64,000 bases of DNA from assembly GCF_000005505.3 (NCBI RefSeq), contig NC_016134.3, positions 42,695,150 through 42,759,149 of the forward strand, given 5' to 3'. The stretch comes from Brachypodium distachyon. Its lineage: Eukaryota > Streptophyta > Magnoliopsida > Poales > Poaceae. The notes beneath the pieces are model-generated. The model did no database searches. It was not told the origin of the DNA and saw nothing but the letters and a program-made list of their open reading frames with translations. The position numbers were made by a program, and so were the translations under genes. This document shows, one piece after another, positions 1 through 8,874 of this stretch. Each line of letters opens with the position of its first letter. Within the stretch, counting starts at the first letter, position 1.

Positions 1-281
1 TCCATAAAGTTTACACCTTCAGATTTCGCCCTATTTATCTTGGCTGCCTTTCTCGCTGCCCTCCCCTTAACTATCTTCGCGGCAGCAGCTTCAGCCGTCG
101 GCATACCGATCTTGACTTGTCCACTCCTCTTCATCTCGGCCTCAGCCCTTAGCTTCTGAAGCGCCTGCATCTCGGGGCTCTTTCCAAACTCCTCCCCTGC
201 TTTCGCCCAACCACCCAATCCATCCATCTGTATCTCCAGGGCGCCGTGGGCAAGGTTGATCGGCTTCGACGCCGACGCCAT
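1..281 (-). CDS. Partial unknown protein, 5' end only (runs off the left edge)
   Basis: An open minus-strand frame starts at an ATG (279-281) and stays open for 93 codons to the window edge with no stop. The peptide begins MASASKPINLAHG and is rich in Ala, Lys and Glu. It contains a predicted helical, basic stretch (KIVKGRAARKAAKINRAKS). An AACCCTAG-type leader and GC-rich upstream sequence fit a plant 5'UTR. I do not recognise the family; it could be a host gene or a transposon-encoded protein. The coding call rests only on the open frame and sensible composition. Confidence 0.4.
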   Translation of the reverse strand, partial: MASASKPINLAHGALEIQMDGLGGWAKAGEEFGKSPEMQALQKLRAEAEMKRSGQVKIGMPTAEAAAAKIVKGRAARKAAKINRAKSEGVNFM

Positions 282-1286
282 CGCCGACGCAGCCACTTAC
301 GCCCGTGGAGGTGTGCGGCGTGGGGCGAAGAAACCCTAGATCGAGGATTGTTTTCCGCGGAGGAAACGAAACCCTGGGTGTTGGATTTTATTTTTCTTTT
401 GAAAATAGGTTGGTGTTGCCTTTTATATGCCCCGGAACGAAACCAGACGAGTCCGAGTCCGGCTTCGTTTACGGGCCGGAGCGTTTATTGGGCAAAAGAA
501 ATAAAATTGAGGATGCCCACACGGCCACACCGACACACCGTAGATGTCGGACAAAACGAAGTCGTGTTTCTCTTTATACATGCCCTGAACGAATAAAGTC
601 TGTTCTTTCCCCTAAAAAACGTAAACAAAACGAAGTTATTATACTTAAAAAATGTAAAAGAAACGAAAAAGTTTTTTTTTCTTTAAAAAAAAGAGAGGTT
701 CTCCATCTCTATTTCTATTAATAGAAACCAGCATGTTCTCCAAGCTCAGGTCTGAAATCTTTTTTTTTCTCGTATGGAGCAAACCTTAGTAAGGCAGCAG
801 AGCTGGTTTCATTTTTTTTTCTTTACCAAGGCTTTTTATTAAGAATTATTATATTTGTATTTATGTGATTCAAATCATAACAATAAGCAACTAGTTTTGA
901 GAGCGAATACAACATAAATTGCTATGGAGTTTTCTTTTGTCAAAGTAAACATAATATTTGAAGTACTTTCTGATCAAAACCTTGGTGAAACGAAACAAAT
1001 TGCATTATATTTTGGAAGAGAAGCAGCAGTACGAATTTGTTACAACTAGACACAATTAGACAGTGACCATAGCAAGAAGATTGTCAAGTGCAGTGCAAAA
1101 AAGAGTTGTCGTACTAAAATTATACATGAATCATCGTAAGCATAGTCATTCTTTCCTCCCATTACACACCGGGGTTTGTTGTGAGAGGTTTTCACCAAAT
1201 CAAATGGAATAATTGATAACGTCAAAGTTTAATTTGATTTTTAGGTGTTGGTACAAAATTTAGAATGAGGAGCGTTTCTTTTAGTT
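282..1286. other. Intergenic, no gene seen
   Basis: This stretch is the probable leader and promoter of the left-edge gene, followed by AT-rich sequence with many A and T homopolymers (for example around 610-720 and 755-830). The short open frames at 246-721 lack coding character. I see no RNA gene or element boundary. Confidence 0.5.
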
Positions 1287-1301
1287 AAAGGATGGGTACT
1301 T

Positions 1302-1532
1302 TTTTTTTGAGAAAACACAAAACAGACGCAGACGCTCACAAGCACGCACACACACCCACCCCTAAGAGCATCTCCAAGAGACTGATCCGGCACATCATCT
1401 TGAGATTGACGAAGTCACCATAGACGCCTCGTAGTTGACAGGTAAGTCACTCACATGTCAAGTCGGAGACTTGAACCGGGTGGGGCTGGTTCCACCACAA
1501 TGAACCAACCACCTGAACTACGCTCGGTTCGC
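1302..1532 (-). mobile_element. tRNA-derived SINE (Au-SINE-like) with target-site duplication
   Basis: Read on the minus strand, the element starts GCGAACC at 1532. It has an A-box-like TAGTTCAGGTGG, a B-box-like GGTTCAAGTCT about 40 nt later, a unique body, and ends in a T/A-rich tail near 1302. This is the layout of tRNA-derived SINEs transcribed by RNA polymerase III, and the body resembles grass Au SINEs as I remember them. It is flanked by near-identical 15-bp repeats: AAAGGATGGGTACTT at 1287-1301 and AAAAGATGGATACTT at 1533-1547, two mismatches. That is the expected mark of LINE-machinery retroposition. The short open frames across it are not genes. Confidence 0.75.
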
Positions 1533-2033
1533 AAAAGATGGATACTTTGATATACCTGAAACACATGCAAACCTTGATCGTGTCTGCATCGTCCAATGCT
1601 CATTTTAGAATCAAGGTCGCCGGCCGTTGGATCTTGCGTCAGAAGCATCACCGGACATCCGATGTTCAGTTGCTGCCCAGCCTAGGCTTATTTACCTCGA
1701 GTCAGCCCCTAACTGTGCCTCTAGCCTTATAGTAGCTACTCTCGAAGAAAAAACGTGAGTTTACAGGTTACTCGTGGCCAATCCGAAAAAAGAAGAAGGT
1801 ACTCATGGCCGGGAGCCAAAAGGATAGTTGACGTGGAAGAAAAAAAAGGAGGGAGATTGATGTCGCCGACGGCAAAGGTGGTGTCAATGTGTCATGGCCG
1901 GAGGAGAGGGAGCGGACAGCGTATAAGGATACCACGAACGAAAGTACAACTGGAAGCTGGATTCATTCATCGGGCGGCCGGTTGCTGTTAGATTAATCTT
2001 GTCCGTCGTGTACACATGTACACAAGTATGTTC

Positions 2034-2218
2034 GAGTTATAATCAGATTAGGGTTTGGTTAGTGTTTGAGTTATAATCATGTTAGGGTTTGATTAGTTTC
2101 CTATTGTTTACGGCTTGCATGCCCATGGTATTGTTGAGCCCTGTACACGCAAATGTGTTTGCGTTACGATCAGGTTTAGGATTTGATTAGTTTCCTATGG
2201 TGTACGACTTTGCATGCC
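2034..2218. repeat. Diverged short direct repeats
   Basis: A unit resembling GAGTTATAATCA..TTAGGGTTTGATTAG occurs at about 2034-2062, 2069-2098 and 2161-2190. The second and third copies continue into a shared TTTCCTAT..GTTTACGGCTTGCATGCC-like extension, so 2069-2126 and 2161-2218 look like an imperfect duplication of about 58 bp. The rest of 1548-2630 holds no recognisable gene. Confidence 0.5.
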
Positions 2219-2633
2219 ACAGTATCGTTAATTGATTCCAAATAGGTTCAGAATTAGAGTCCGAGTAGGTTTAATTATTGGTTGTGTACGTGTGCATGTA
2301 TATACATGGTACAAGGCTTGTGTATCAAGTTGTAACGTGAGTTGTCAGTCCAGCAGGAAAAATTCCTTCAACAAAAAAAAAAGTTCAGCAGGAAAAAAAT
2401 GAGAGAGAAAACTCAACGTGCTTTCGGTCGTCCTACGTACAGATTCTGTGATGATGCGTGCGTGTGATTTTTCATGAGACCGAGTTTGGACAAACCCAAC
2501 AGTTGCAGTGTATTTATACGGTGCAAACGTTAACTGAAGATTACTGAATTGTACATCGTGGTGTGCAACCACCTGAACATACCACCACTCGCTGCTGAAA
2601 CTCGTGCGGAGACTGAATATATACTCCTACGTG

Positions 2634-2742
2634 CTCACTCCGTTTCATAAATTTTGTCTCAAATTTACCCAAAATAGACGTATCTATTTCTAAAATGCGT
2701 CTAGATACATATAATATTTGGACAAAAATTATTAAAAGGAGA
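2634..2742. mobile_element. Stowaway-like MITE
   Basis: The left end CTCACTCCGTTTCATAA and the body (GTCTAGATACATATAATATT, then GGACAAAAATTATT) match the Stowaway/mariner MITE style of grasses. The body closely parallels the element at 62015-62107, so the two are copies of one family. The right end (AAAAGGAG) is degraded. Confidence 0.6.
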
Positions 2743-2751
2743 ATAGAATAC

Positions 2752-3224
2752 GGCTGAATGTCTTATGCTTAAGAGTCCCCACGTACGTCTTGCATGCATG
2801 CGTGGAATCCCGTCAGGAACTAACAAGGGACGGAAGTGCCATGAAGAATCCAACCGTCGCAGCTGCTCCTGTGACGATGCGGATGATCCAGCCCAAAGCG
2901 CCGCCGTGCCGGCCACCGTCGTCTGGAGGACGAGTCAGCGAGGCTGTCCAGCCCTTCCTGGCGTACAAGTCGTGTTTGTACGTACCAGTACTAGTCAAAT
3001 TTCAATAATTCTGAAGGGCACGTTGCAACGGTAGCTTCACTCAATTCTCCGACCCGACAGCTAATAAGCAAACATGTTCCCAGGCGTTGGAGGAGAGTTC
3101 GATCGAGGACATGGACATCTCCAGGCGCGCCGAGAAGACGATCAACGACGAAGACGTGTGATTTCCTTGTCTCACCACTTTGTTTTAAATTGCAATCATA
3201 CTTGGAACATCCTGCATGCATGCT
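2752..3224. other. Intergenic, no gene seen
   Basis: Several overlapping short open frames occur on both strands (2701-3248), but none has a recognisable domain, a good start context or splice partners. I see nothing else supportable here. Confidence 0.4.
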
Positions 3225-3240
3225 AGTAACTGGCAGGAAA

Positions 3241-4635
3241 AACAACATCGAGAAGGCAGCGCTCTCCTCCCTCTCCTAACCCTAGAGCGCCGCCGCGGCA
3301 ATCCAAGCCGCCACCGCTCCCCCCCCCCCCCCCCTTCCTCTCCCCCAGCAGCGCCTGCTCCCTAGTGCCCCTCCCCATCCCCTCTCCCCTCGCCGCCTCC
3401 CGAGGCCGACACTGGCGAAGCTGCGCGCTGGTCAGTGACGGGGGCGGCGGGGATGTTTCGGTTCCAGCATCATGTGGCGGTGGTGTCGGTCCTGGCCGGC
3501 AGGGAGCGTGGACGCCGGGGCGGCGGCCCCGGAAAGCGGATGCGTGGCTCGTTCCTCTCCAGCGGCGAATGGAGCCGGGCTTGGTGCGAGCCGGGGCGTG
3601 GCAGCGCGAGTGGAGGCCGCCGAAGTTCGGATGCGGGCGCGGCGGCGCGCGTGGAGGCCGCCGGGGCATCGTGGCTCCGGGTTGGCGGCGCCGGATCAGT
3701 GGCTCGCGTGGCCGGATCCGGGGATGGAGGCACCGGATCCGAGGAGTTGGCGCTTGGCGGCGTCCTCGGTGTTGCGGGCCTGTTCTGGGCCTGGCGGGCC
3801 ACGGCCATGACGGCTCCTAGGGTTGTCATGGTCAGATCCGATGCGGGGGGTGGTTGTGGCGCCCTGGCCGGTGCCCGTGGTGGTTTTGGCGCATGGCGTT
3901 CGGCGAGCTTCGCCGGCGCTCGCAATGATACGGTGGCCCCTGGTTAGGACCTCTGTTCGCGGTGTGTGTGGCGGCTGCGGGTGAAAACTCTGCATCGGCG
4001 TTGTCGGTGCCGGCGACGACGGCGTCCATGGACGTCGTTTTCCTTCTTGAAGGCGTTGTTGTGCAGTTTCGCCACATACCATCCTTTGCAAGCGAGGTGC
4101 CTCCGAGCGAAAGCTTTGACTCGGTGTCCGGGTCGGGTAACGGCAACGTCCTAGGATGCTGTATCCTTCTTGGAGGCGTTGCCTTTGGAGCCCTCATTTG
4201 GCGGCGGAGTTTGCTCGCTACGGTGGGCTTGGTTTGAGTCCTGGCCAGGGAGGGCGACTTCGTGCTACACGGGCTTGCCGATGCGCGAGCCGCTCCCGTC
4301 GGGACAACATCTTCTGTCTTCGGTCGTCGAAGAAGCCCCGCTCTGCCTACCTTCTCTGGCGCAAGGAGTCGTTCCCTGTTCGGCGTCGTGGTAGCGGACG
4401 AGGTCTTCGTCTTTGCGGTAGCAGCTCGTTTATTCGGTTCCTGTGTATGCACTTTGTCAGGGGTTTTCGTATGGCTTTCCTTGAATAAGCTGTGCATTTG
4501 TATCGGTTTTTGGACCCAGTTTTCCTTGAATAAGCTGTGCATTTGTATCGGTTTTTGGACCCAGTTTTCCTCGTAAACAGGACCAATTTCTATTCTTCTA
4601 ATCGAATCACGAGGATCGACCATTGCGTCCTCAAA
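3241..4635 (+). mobile_element. GC-rich non-coding retroposon with 16-bp target-site duplication
   Basis: The 16-bp sequence AGTAACTGGCAGGAAA occurs exactly at 3225-3240 and again at 4636-4651, bracketing 1395 bp. The insert opens with a grass 5'UTR-like start (CTCTCCTAACCCTAGAGCG) and is very GC-rich to about 3960. It then carries two CCTTCTTG(A/G)AGGCGTTG motifs starting at 4042 and 4165. It ends in T-rich sequence with a 45-bp tandem duplication. Long overlapping frames exist on both strands (for example minus 3832-4740) but none shows a domain, so I treat it as non-coding. A TSD of this length implies target-primed reverse transcription by a LINE in trans. A related element lies at 58120-59825 on the minus strand. 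Confidence 0.65.
4476..4570 (+). repeat. 45-bp tandem duplication at the retroposon 3' end
   Basis: The unit beginning TTTCCTTGAATAAGCTGTGC is present at 4476-4520 and 4521-4565, followed by five bases of a third copy (4566-4570). The copies look identical. Short 3'-terminal tandem repeats are common in LINE-type elements. Confidence 0.8.
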
Positions 4636-4681
4636 AGTAACTGGCAGGAAACTTCCAGCTCGTGATCCTAAAAAAAAAATA

Positions 4682-4806
4682 CTCTCTCCGTCCAACAAAA
4701 AATGTCTCAAGTTTGTCAAAATTTGAACGTATCTAAACATGACTTAGTGTATAGATGCATTTAAATTTAGTCAAAGTTGAGAACATCTTTTGTTGGATGG
4801 AGAAAA
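4682..4806. mobile_element. Stowaway-like MITE
   Basis: Inverted ends CTCTCTCCGTCCAACAAAA and TTTTGTTGGATGGAGAAA flank 125 bp, with TA dinucleotides immediately outside (4680-4681 and 4807-4808). The body contains ATCTAAACATGACTTAGTGT, also found in the truncated copy at 48279-48346. Confidence 0.75.
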
Positions 4807-4808
4807 TA

Positions 4809-6416
4809 TGAGAATATATACTTCTACGTATGCCACATCGGATTACGGCTACATGTATGGCTGGATTATACAATACTTGGTTGAGAAAAATTAAGGTCTG
4901 AGAAGACAAAAGGGATTCGGAGAGAAAGAGGGGAATATGGAATGTTGGGCCGGCCGATCGACGTCGTAGGGGGACACCTCGACGAGCATGGTCGGCGACA
5001 CGGGTAGCTTGGGACGCATCGGGAGTTCCCTATGCGGCTATGCCTGTCTAAAGCGAACGCCAGATAAAACCGATGGCAAAGACATCTGTGACGGCCGTAT
5101 ATAAATTTAACGAAGACGACCTGTACTGACTACTGTGTACCCGTGTACCGTATCGCACATTTGAAAAAAGGCCAATTGGACTTATGGGCAGCCTTTGATC
5201 ATGGGCCGCTTAATGGGCCTCAATGCTAATCTGTGCGGTAGTGTCAAGCTTTTTCGACCTTAGCGCTGATCTCCCTCGCAGCCCTTAAAAAAAAGCTCCC
5301 TTATTAGCATTATAATTTTAAAGAAAATCCTCGTTGGCCTGTCCGATTTGCACCCGACTCTTGATCCTGTGTATGGCATTCATTGCAACAGCTAGATGTC
5401 GTACGAGTGCCCATGATGCAAAAGTGTCGTACGTACAGCAACGTTGATTCTCCTCCTTTAGCCTCTGATTAATACTGTCGGATGTTCACATGCGTAACCA
5501 AAAATACATTTTTGCTTAGCAAAGAGGTTATAATCGGCATGTTATAAGTAGATTAAGAAAAGGTGGAGAAAATGAATAGACTAGCCTCGACAGGATTTGT
5601 TTCTAGCTTGAAACTGAGAGAGATCTGCGCGCAAATGGGGCCGATGACGAGCCTATACCCTAGCTTAGACGTGTTTTCTTAAATAAAATAAAAACCCGGC
5701 GCGCTCTTACTCGGTCGCTGTGCACCGTGTATACATGGCCCTTACTTGGGCTCAGTCCTAAATTGAGGTTCCTGGACTTAATTTACAATCTGAAGTACGT
5801 GAAGAAACAGTCACTAAGAAAATGTTAGTCAGACGAGAGCATATATAAGCAAAGACCCCAGTTAAACAAACGAAATTGTTATCGTAATCTACCCGTACGT
5901 AATACCCACCCGTACGTAATACCCACCCGTGCTCACCCTTCAAAAACAGAAATAGAGAATCTACGTTCTGAACCCTGGTTACAGAAACAGCTGGGAGGGA
6001 GTGGTTACCATGGGAAATCTCTCCAGCCCGCGTGTTAATTTGGCCCTTTTTTTTTGAAAGGTGTTTGGCCCTTTGGGCGCTACCCTGAAAGAGAACTCGT
6101 AATGGGTGCATTAGCACGGAGTATATATAAGCTGGTTCGAGATGCGGCGAGCTGCGTAATCTGAAGCGAAAAGACGCTAATGACGTCCAGCGTGAGGATC
6201 GAGAGCATAAGAACTTCCAATGCTGTGGATAAGGTGCTAATGACGTCCTACCTAGCAAATCGAGTTTTGTTGTTGCGATTAGATCGATCAACAGAACCGA
6301 AGAGATACGTGCAACATTAAGATGGATGTTTGTTCTGAATCGAGTTTTGTCGCTGCAAATGGACCGAGGACACATAGAACTGCAAAACGGTTCACAAACA
6401 AAGAGGCAACAAAATG
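4809..6416. other. Intergenic; 19-bp tandem repeat and paired TGGGCC boxes
   Basis: No gene is supported. At about 5891-5929 a 19-bp unit (ACCCGTACGTAATACCCAC) is repeated in tandem. Around 5201-5220 two ATGGGCC/T boxes about 12 bp apart resemble site II promoter elements, but no transcript start is evident. The 266-codon minus frame at 5758-6558 runs through the tRNA gene and has no domain. Confidence 0.5.
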
Positions 6417-6498
6417 CGTGGTCGGCAGGATTCGAACCTGCGCGGGCAAAGCCCACATGATTTCTAGTCATGCCCGATAACCACTCCGGCACGACCAC
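6417..6498 (-). tRNA. tRNA-Ser (anticodon AGA)
   Basis: On the minus strand, an 82-nt cloverleaf starts GTGGTCG and ends CGACCAC plus discriminator G, giving a perfect 7-bp acceptor stem. The anticodon stem CATGA/TCATG encloses loop CTAGAAA, so the anticodon is AGA (Ser). A long variable arm (TGGGCTTTGCCCGC) is typical of class II tRNA-Ser. The T arm contains GGTTCGAATCC (B box). There is no intron, and CCA is not encoded. A TTTT terminator follows on the minus strand within about 10 bases. Confidence 0.95.
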
Positions 6499-6810
6499 TC
6501 GTTGATTCCAATTGCCATAACCATCCTTTATCATATAGAAGTGCATCTCACCACGCATCAGTTACTAGAGGTTGTTACAGCTTCTTTTCGTCAGCTTAAA
6601 GTACAAGTGATCAGAACGCTACCGTCAGACAGGTAAGCCATGATCGAAACTCAAATTGGTGTATCCTTAAATTTGGAGCCTTTTGGCTCACGCAGTACCC
6701 GATCCACCCGCAGTATATCGCTGGTACTCTTGTACACACATCGTTCACAAGTCAGAATTACTTCTGTTTCGATCCAGAACTACTCTTCTTTTCATCAAGT
6801 CAGGGTAAGA

Positions 6811-8874
6811 TCAGCTCCCAAGTTCCGGCCTAGCATGCCGAGATGAACCTCTGGACGTTTCCTTGGCGGCGGTGGAGGACGACGATGACTGGCCAACCAT
6901 GTAGGACCCGAACCCCCACACCGTGATCACCAGCGACAGTATCTTGAACCCGCTCATGGGGTCATGGAACCAGACCACCGCCGCCACGCTCGTCACGGGC
7001 ACCCTGACGGCGTTCAGCACGCCGGCGAGCACCGTCGACGCCAGGAACACCACCCCGGTCGCCCCCAGTACCCCGACCTGGAACGTCACCGCCGACCACG
7101 CCATCACCATCCCGTACGCCGCCTTGCCCCCGCCGGAGAACCCCGCCGCCTCCCGCGCCATCGCCCCGAACCCTTCCCCGAACGCCGCCAGCCCCGCGGA
7201 GGTGAACGCGAACCCGCACAGGGACACCGCCGCCTGCTGCTCCAGCACCACGTGGAAGGATCCGGATCCCACCTTGTTGCTGCCGCCGCCGCCGCCGAGG
7301 TGGGCGGCGAAGACGAGCTCCGAGAGCGCGAAGATGAGGCCGTGGAGGGCCGATGCGAGCACGTCGAGGACGAACCCGAGCGCGTACTGCGCCCGCGTGA
7401 CCCCCGGGTAGCGGTCGGAGCCCGAGTCGAGGGCCACGATGGCCACGCCGGCGGTGATGACGACGATGGCGTTCAGCGCGGCCAGGCCGATCCTGTTCTT
7501 CACGATGAGGCGGCCGAAGAGCGCGGAGAAGGCGAGCGACGACGCGGCGACGAGGGACGCCGTGGACGCCGGGAGGTACGCGTAGGCCCAGGCGTACAAG
7601 AGGTTGTCGGCGGCGCTGAGGAGGCCCAGCAGCGCGTACCAGAGGCAGAGCTTCGCCGTGGGCGGCGTCGGGGAGGCCTTACCGGCGAGGTAGTACGGGA
7701 GGAGCAGCAGCGCCGGGATGGGCCAGCCCGCCACGGCGGACCACGAGAGGATCCACTTGCTCTGCCCGCCGCTGTTGTAGTAGAGCCGCGAGAGCAGGCT
7801 CGACGCCGGGAAGGCCGTCAGCATCGCGCCGCCGCTGAGGAAGAGGAGCGCCCAGAAGGAGAAGGGCTTGCTGCGGTAGGCTGCCATGGTGGTGGCCGTG
7901 ATCTCGGCCGCTTTCTGGCGCAGGGACACGTTTGGCTCCGAGGTGATCTCCAACCCCTCTTCCTCAATTGCCGTTGCAGCAACTTCTGGTAAGCAAAGCA
8001 CAGCGAGAAAATTAAGAAATTCAGATGTTGTGGAATTGAAACTTCAGGTTCAGATTTTTTTTTAAGGGCGAACTTCAGGTTCAGATTTGCTGCAACTAAA
8101 ACTTGAGTTAGGTAAAAAAGCATGGGCAAAGAATGCAATGATGATGTACCACTGATCAGTACAGAATAGCAACATGATTTGGAAGACAAAATGTTCAGTA
8201 GGCAAATTGAACAAAGAGCTGTTAAATGAAAATTCAGTAGGTGTACGAGTTGCTAGCGACGCAGAAATAAAGCAGTGGATAAATACATGCAAATCTGAAC
8301 AATTGCACAATCCAGCAGAGTAAATTTCATGAAATTAATAAATTAATTAAAGTATGTTTATATTCACGAAGACCGATCATCACATTGCTTTAGAGATGAG
8401 ATTGTCCTTAGAAAATTGCTTTTCTCCGTTCTAAATTAGTTTTAGCTAAGCAACATGTTTACCAGGATTATCTATAGTACTTTATGTTATTCTGTTTAAT
8501 AGGGAAAACAGAAGCTTCGTCGTTCTTGCTTCCCAGTCTACTCCACTGTAAAGGCACCACGATAAATGAAGTATGGGTGATGAAGCAACTTTTTCGTCAG
8601 ATCTCACAAATCTGATTGAACTAAATCAGCATTCACTGGCCACAGAGAATCCCGTCAGATTTCACGATATCCTGATGATTTCTGTTTTTAATTAGAGGGG
8701 AGACGGTGATTAATCGGTGAGGATTGGATTTCGCCCCCTAGGATCAAACTGAATTCCGCTCTGGGAGGAAGGAGATAAGGGGGCAGAAGGGAACTGGATT
8801 GGACCTGGGCCTTGGGGTGGGACTCGGATGGCGTGATGGTGGAGGAGGCCGTCGCCGTCGCCGTGCTTCTCCAT
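6811..8874 (-). CDS. Purine permease family protein (PUP11-like), two exons
   Basis: I place exon 1 at 8805-8874 and exon 2 at 6811-7985, giving 414 aa. The large exon has no credible ATG of its own. It begins after a TTACCAG acceptor and needs one base from upstream. The upstream exon, starting MEKHGDGDG, ends in CCCAG|GT with exactly that phase. The protein is a drug/metabolite-transporter-type permease with about ten hydrophobic segments. PUP hallmarks are visible: a first helix ending SSLLSRLYY, then SKWILSWSAVAGWP, LLYAWAYAYLPASTASL and VTSVAAVVWFHDPMSGFK. PUPs move adenine, cytokinins and related bases across the plasma or vacuolar membrane; the substrate here is unknown. The exon-1 choice is inference, the family call is firm. 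Confidence 0.85.

Noticed and set aside
2034..2100. Telomere-like TTAGGGTTT stretches
   Set aside because: Units are about 35 bp apart and embedded in a longer repeat, not a TTTAGGG array.
3832..4740. 302-codon minus frame in the GC-rich retroposon
   Set aside because: Runs across the retroposon border, the TSD and into a MITE; no domain and tandem-repeat-derived peptide repeats.
5758..6558. 266-codon minus frame
   Set aside because: It reads straight through the tRNA-Ser gene, has no domain, and its composition is not coding-like.
6964..7992. 342-codon plus frame opposite the purine permease
   Set aside because: Antisense shadow of a GC-rich exon: Arg/Gly/His-rich, no domain.
8570..8665. 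Possible C/D-box snoRNA (TGATGA and CTGA boxes) in the permease intron
   Set aside because: Boxes are on the strand opposite the host gene, and no terminal stem pairs the ends.
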